Assembly: GCA_022606425.2 (NCBI GenBank)
Contig: JAHDVF020001034.1
Coordinates: 744,001-808,000 of the forward strand
Direction: 5' to 3'
Length of the DNA: 64,000 nucleotides
Origin: Lepidostoma basale
Taxonomy: Eukaryota > Arthropoda > Insecta > Trichoptera > Lepidostomatidae
Under the pieces are notes generated by a model, which made no database searches, was not told the DNA's origin, and saw only the letters and a list, made by a program, of their open reading frames with translations. Shown piece after piece: positions 60,206 to 64,000 of this stretch (within the stretch, counting starts at the first letter, position 1; each line of letters begins with the position of its first letter). Made by a program: the position numbers and the translations under genes.

Positions 60206-60715
60206 GAATCCAATTAATTAAGTAATACGTGACGACTGTTCACAAATATATTTTACGTAATCTTCGATTCTACGTGCATACTTTTGTTCGTTTGTTTTTT
60301 TACAAGGTTTAAATGTATTTTCAAAGTACACGCATGATTCCGGTTTAATGCTTTTATTTATTAACACCTTCCACTTGTTATTTCAAATTAAATGGCAAAT
60401 ATTGATTGATAACTGAGGATTATTTGATCAGGGGTGTATTATTTGTTAAGGTCTATTTATTTCCAATATTTCTATTATTATTTGATGGTTTGAACCTTAT
60501 ATGTACTCGTATATAAAGGAGTAAGCTTATAACAGTGTCACCAGTCTGTCGATCCCAACTAGCCTGGCGAAACCGGAAGATATTGAAAAAAAAGATAATA
60601 TTTGGAAGAAGTTAATAAAAAAACTTCGTTTGATTTTATTATTACTTTAAATGAACTTTCATTAAAAGATTTAAATAATATCATTAGATTGCCATTAATT
60701 TAGATAATATGTTAT
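60206..60715. other. Unassigned
   Basis: 60535-60580 (CAACTAGCCTGGCGAAACCG) is a trace of a GCGAAACCGG hammerhead-like 3' half without the 5' half. The rest is AT-rich. Confidence 0.35.
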
Positions 60716-60716
60716 T

Positions 60717-61200
60717 AACTGACTAACTAACCATCACGCCGTCTGTCCGAAGGGGCAGACAGCCTCTACACTGTGATTTGCTGGCATACTTACAATCGCT
60801 TTCTCAAGATTCATACATCGTGCCATGCACGCCCGTCGATATCTCTGACTCTTCACATTGCCGACATTTAAGATTTGATCGATTTGATCGTGCCATGTTT
60901 TCCTCGGTCTTCCACTATTTCTAGTTCCATTTGCGTCGATAACATATAATTTCTTCGCTATTATTTATTCATTCATTCGTTCCATGTGTCCAAACCATCT
61001 TATTGTATATATCTTATTGACCCTTTCATTATTCTGTTCATGACACTTTCACTCGCACACTGTTCACTTCTTACATTTCATCAATATTACACATCCGTCT
61101 AAGATATCTCATTTCTACTCCATTTCTTACTCTCATTATTTTTTTACCAGCTCCACGCTTCACTTTGATACATAAGCGTTGGCACAAGAACACCACAACA
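60717..61200 (-). mobile_element. RTE-A copy, degenerate
   Basis: Minus strand: VLVPTLMYQSEAWSW, RDxSVxEQCASESVMNRIMK, NAMVWTHGTNE-like block in broken frames, VIDANGTRNSGRPRKTWHDQ, INQILNVGNVKSQRYRRACM, then CGGACAGACGGCGTGATGG and TTAG. Multiple indels. Confidence 0.83.
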
Positions 61201-62190
61201 CATCAATAGATACGATTAAAAGGTTTAATAATAGATATGTCAAATCCTCTTTGTTATAAATTGAAATTTCTTAATAGAAGTTCAATATTATTTTATTATA
61301 TGAGTTAAGTTTTATTCTACTATATAAAAAAAACGTTTTTGTTTATTTTCAATAATTGTTTAAATAATACACCCCTGATCAAAAGATTCTCAATGATCAA
61401 CCATTATTTGCCATTTTATTTTAAATAAATATAGTATGCGAAAGTAGTTAATAAAAAACCTCGTTTTATTTCATATTTTTTTTAATTAATTCTTCTAGGA
61501 CATCTTCTTCATGGACTTAAAATATATAACAAGTTTTATTTATTTTAATTTTTAAGCTCTGTTGGTAAAACAATGATCTTAAATGAGGCGTATTTTTTTT
61601 AATACGGTCATGTTTAATTAATAAGGTTTTAATTAAGTAAGTGATTTCCCCTAATGAACACTGATATATCATGAACTCGTCATAATAAACAGTACTCATT
61701 GGGTTTTTTATTCAAACAGACGGACGATCATTTAAGCTATGTAATGCTAACTTCATCATTTGTTACGCACGAGTCGAGGAAACGTCTAAGACATTAACTT
61801 CTTGAATTATTAATCTAAATAAACATTACATGGCAGGTGTGATGATAGCATATATGAGTAAAAGTAGAATATATGGAGTAGAAATGAGATCTCTCCGAAA
61901 TTTATTTAAATATTTTTTATTTACTGTAAAAATATAAAACGCTGTTAATGGTATCATAATTTTTTATTATTTGTGACAGATTTTCCATACTGAATTTTAG
62001 CTATGACTAATCACACTAATGAGTTTTTTGCCCTATAAATAGTAACTAACCGTTTTTTTAATAAACGGTACTTAGGAACCTACCTAACTTAACGCTAGAA
62101 AGAACTTCAAAATGCCTTTAAAATGGACAATTTTACATTGGAACAAATGCACATAAAGGTTCGAAAATTCACGAAAATTAATTTTAACAA
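61201..62190. other. Mostly unassigned; tiny RTE-A piece 61845-61905
   Basis: ATGAGTAAAAGTAGAATATA, TGGAGTAGAAATGAGATCTC at 61853-61893 matches ESRINAVEMRSL of RTE-A. The other sequence shows no feature. Confidence 0.5.
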
Positions 62191-62194
62191 TTGA

Positions 62195-62345
62195 AAAAAA
62201 ACACCTGATAATGTCAACATTGGTTGACGAAACAGCTGTCACGAAAAATAAAAAAGTAATAAAAAAAATGTGACCATAAACATAGTTTTATATCTTAACA
62301 GTTAATAATGTTTAAGTGTCAGAGTGTTTCGGCCAAAACAATGGA
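62195..62345 (+). repeat. HH1 element with terminus
   Basis: Core at 62205 followed by AAACATAGTTTTATATCTTA and GTGTTTCGGCCAAAACAATG, the same order as the reversed left arm of 4733-4875. Confidence 0.75.
62205..62240 (+). ncRNA. Hammerhead-like core, HH1
   Basis: CTGATAA (G8 changed to A), perfect stem II GTCAAC/GTTGAC with ATTG loop, GAAAC, AGCTGTC with palindromic stem III ACAGCTGT and triplet GTC. One core change. Confidence 0.68.
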
Positions 62346-62527
62346 CTCTTTTTATATTGGGTATAAATTGTAAACTAAAATAACATTATGTAACGTTTCA
62401 AGATAAGAATGAACTTTTTTTCGTTTCTCTTAAGCTTCTTATGAATAAAGTTTCTTGTGTTATCGAGAAGAGTATCTGTAAAATATCACTTAATTCTTTT
62501 CAACGAAACTGGTTTGTTTTTGTAACC

Positions 62528-62557
62528 CTGACAAAGTTACGAAAGAAGTGAAACCGG
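62528..62557 (+). ncRNA. Hammerhead-like core, HH2-like, decayed
   Basis: CTGACAA, poorly paired stem II, GAAAC and CGGTG. Similar to 40354 (AAGTGAAACCGGT). The module AATGCCACACCACAAATTTA follows at 62621-62640. Confidence 0.5.
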
Positions 62558-62664
62558 TGGTTTGATCAAACAAAATGATATGTAAAAACAATTTACACGA
62601 GTGTTATATATTTATTTAATAATGCCACACCACAAATTTAATGCTAATTAAAAAATATTATTTA

Positions 62665-62935
62665 ATTAACTAACCATCACGCCGTTTCTCCGAACGGAAA
62701 GTCAGAAAGAATGGACCGCCACACTGTTCTTACCTTGCATACTTCTATCGATTCCTCAATATTAATACATTGTTTCATGCACGAACATAATTCCGTTTAC
62801 ATTATTAAAATATAATTTTTACCATTCTTTCTTTATTAATTCTTTTCATGTGTCCAAACCAGTTTAATGATTCTTTAATTATTTTGTTCATAACACTTTC
62901 ATTCACACCACACTCACTTCTTATATTTAAAAAAA
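62665..62935 (-). mobile_element. RTE-A copy, internally deleted
   Basis: Minus strand: SECGVNESVMNKIIKESLNW, FGHMKRINKERMVK, then VNGIMFVHETMY (RPRKTW..RRAC deleted), then the AxPFGETA-like end and TTAG tail. Confidence 0.83.
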
Positions 62936-62946
62936 TATTGTAACAC

Positions 62947-62981
62947 CTGATGATGCCAACGTCGGTTGGCGAAACATCTGT
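62947..62981 (+). ncRNA. Hammerhead-like core, HH1 variant with covarying stem II
   Basis: CTGATGA, stem II GCCAAC/GTTGGC with GTCG loop, GAAAC, then ATCTGTG. Core bases and stem II are perfect. The cleavage triplet is GTG instead of GTC, so cleavage is doubtful. The module AATGCCATACCACATAAGTG follows at 63047. Confidence 0.68.
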
Positions 62982-63072
62982 GGCGAATACTAAAAAGTGT
63001 AGTATAATTGCGTTTTAAATTTTAACATCTAATAAATTATTTTAATAATGCCATACCACATAAGTGCTTAAT

Positions 63073-63598
63073 ATGAAAGTATATTATTTTATACGTCAAA
63101 TTCGCATACCACTTAAGATTGGCTAATGTATTGCTTAATAAATTTGATTTTATGAGACTATTATTATTTGAGAGGGCTTTCATCAGCGGCACAGACCGTG
63201 GAAAAAGAGACATCTCGTCGGCCGATGTCTGGCGGTGTAATTATTCAATTGGACAATTCCAAATCCGAAACCACGATTCGTTTATCTTTCAGAATTGTAG
63301 GAATGTCGGCTGTATTTTGATGTTTTATCATATCGAGTGCGATCGGTACGTTAAACAATATCACGCTCCATGAAGTTGAAATTGTATTGTAGAGAAATAA
63401 TTATACATGGGCCATTTATCCCGCGATGTTCCCGGCTGACATACTGTTTAATTAATCACCTATTGTCCCTTGGAGTAATATTCATTAGTGCGTAAGTGTG
63501 TTTCGGTGTTTTTTACAACATGTGTTCACAACACGAGCGCTGCGGTTTGCTCCGAAATGATATTTTAATAATACACCAACGAATAAAGATGTTACTTA
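63073..63598. other. Unassigned; less AT-rich 63170-63550
   Basis: Contains an 84-residue plus frame (63119-63373) without motifs. Composition (CTCGTCGGCCGATGTC, CGCGATGTTCCCGGCTGAC) resembles the other candidate host islands. Confidence 0.35.
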
Positions 63599-63599
63599 C

Positions 63600-63996
63600 A
63601 ACATTTTGAATGTATACAAATACTTGTAGACGAATACTGGATTTTACCCATTGCGTGCTATCAATTCAAGAATTAATTGTATCTCAATATAAACGAAGAT
63701 GCAAAGTGGAAACAGAATATGGTATAAAATACAATCTTCATAGATGGCGTTAGTGTGTAGATTGAAAAACTACCATGTAAAAAGTGGTGTTACAGATTAA
63801 CATATATGCAACTTCCAAAAATTTGGCAGACATGGTGATCATTAGGAGAAAAAAAAGGGGGAATGGGGAATGTTGTATTACATAAAGCGTGCGCTTAACC
63901 CAACCAACGACAGGTCATAAGTCCTGTAAACACCTCGATCAACCATATTCTGTTTCCAATTTGCATCTTCGTCTCTATTGCGATACAATTAATTAT
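63600..63996 (+). repeat. Repeat Z copy 5 with terminal inverted repeat
   Basis: Left flank as in 38337. At 63672-63724 the end of Z appears inverted (AATTAATTGTATCTCAATAT, ACGAAGATGC, GGAAACAGAATATGGT), facing the normal end at 63943-63995. The body has TTCATAGATGGCGTTAGTG and AAGCGTGCGCTTAACCCAAC. Confidence 0.8.
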
Positions 63997-64000
63997 TGAA

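Overview
The window looks like intergenic or intronic DNA of an arthropod nuclear genome, most likely an insect. It is AT-rich and dense in short tandem repeats. It is packed with 5'-truncated non-LTR retrotransposons, tRNA-derived SINEs and short DNA-transposon remnants. I found no host protein-coding gene, rRNA, functional tRNA gene or CRISPR array that I can defend. Every long open frame I recognise belongs to a transposable element; the remaining frames are unassigned. The order of insect cannot be settled from the sequence.

The dominant family is an RTE-like non-LTR retrotransposon, called RTE-A here. More than twenty copies or fragments end in the same coding 3' end (WFGHMERM, RGRPRKTWHDQIN, CMNVEEARE, AYPFGETA) and then a (TTAG)n tail. 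RTE-B is a relative with a TTTG- or TTG-type tail. Several further reverse-transcriptase families are present, many with AAG-rich tails (RTE-C, RTE-D and unclassified ends). There are also fragments of a Jockey-like and an L2/CR1-like element. Three SINE families occur: SINE1 has a clear tRNA head with A and B boxes, SINE2 is a second tRNA-like family, and SINE3 borrows its 3' end from RTE-A. DNA transposons are a mariner deletion derivative (32627-33460), a second mariner-like derivative with an intact 88-residue frame (39838-40104), and a Tigger/pogo-type element (52762-53894).

The most interesting layer lies between these elements. About eighteen short sites match the conserved core of a hammerhead ribozyme, either well or as decayed copies. 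They have CTGANGA, a self-complementary stem II and GAAAC, followed by a short palindromic stem III that usually ends in GTC or GTT. They belong to at least six sequence families and mostly sit in fold-back (inverted-repeat) elements. Two families show compensatory base changes in stem II. A related 25-30 bp module recurs near several of these elements. One copy (25361-25619) has a 12-bp target-site duplication. This suits small non-autonomous Penelope-like or retrozyme-like retroelements carrying minimal type I hammerheads.

Layout: 0-9 kb holds SINE2, RTE copies, a hammerhead fold-back and a SINE1-split RTE-A. 9-20 kb holds fold-backs, RT fragments and scattered G+C-richer islands of unknown (possibly host) origin. 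20-33 kb holds SINEs, repeat Z, RT fragments and the mariner/RTE nest. 33-45 kb holds RTE-A copies, palindromes, fold-backs and the L2 and Jockey fragments. 45-56 kb holds RTE-A/B nests, a minisatellite split by RTE-B, Tigger and a near-identical inverted duplication (repeat Y). 56-64 kb holds decayed RT fragments, a 40-bp tandem repeat, more hammerheads and repeat Z. Nested insertions allow relative dating in several places.
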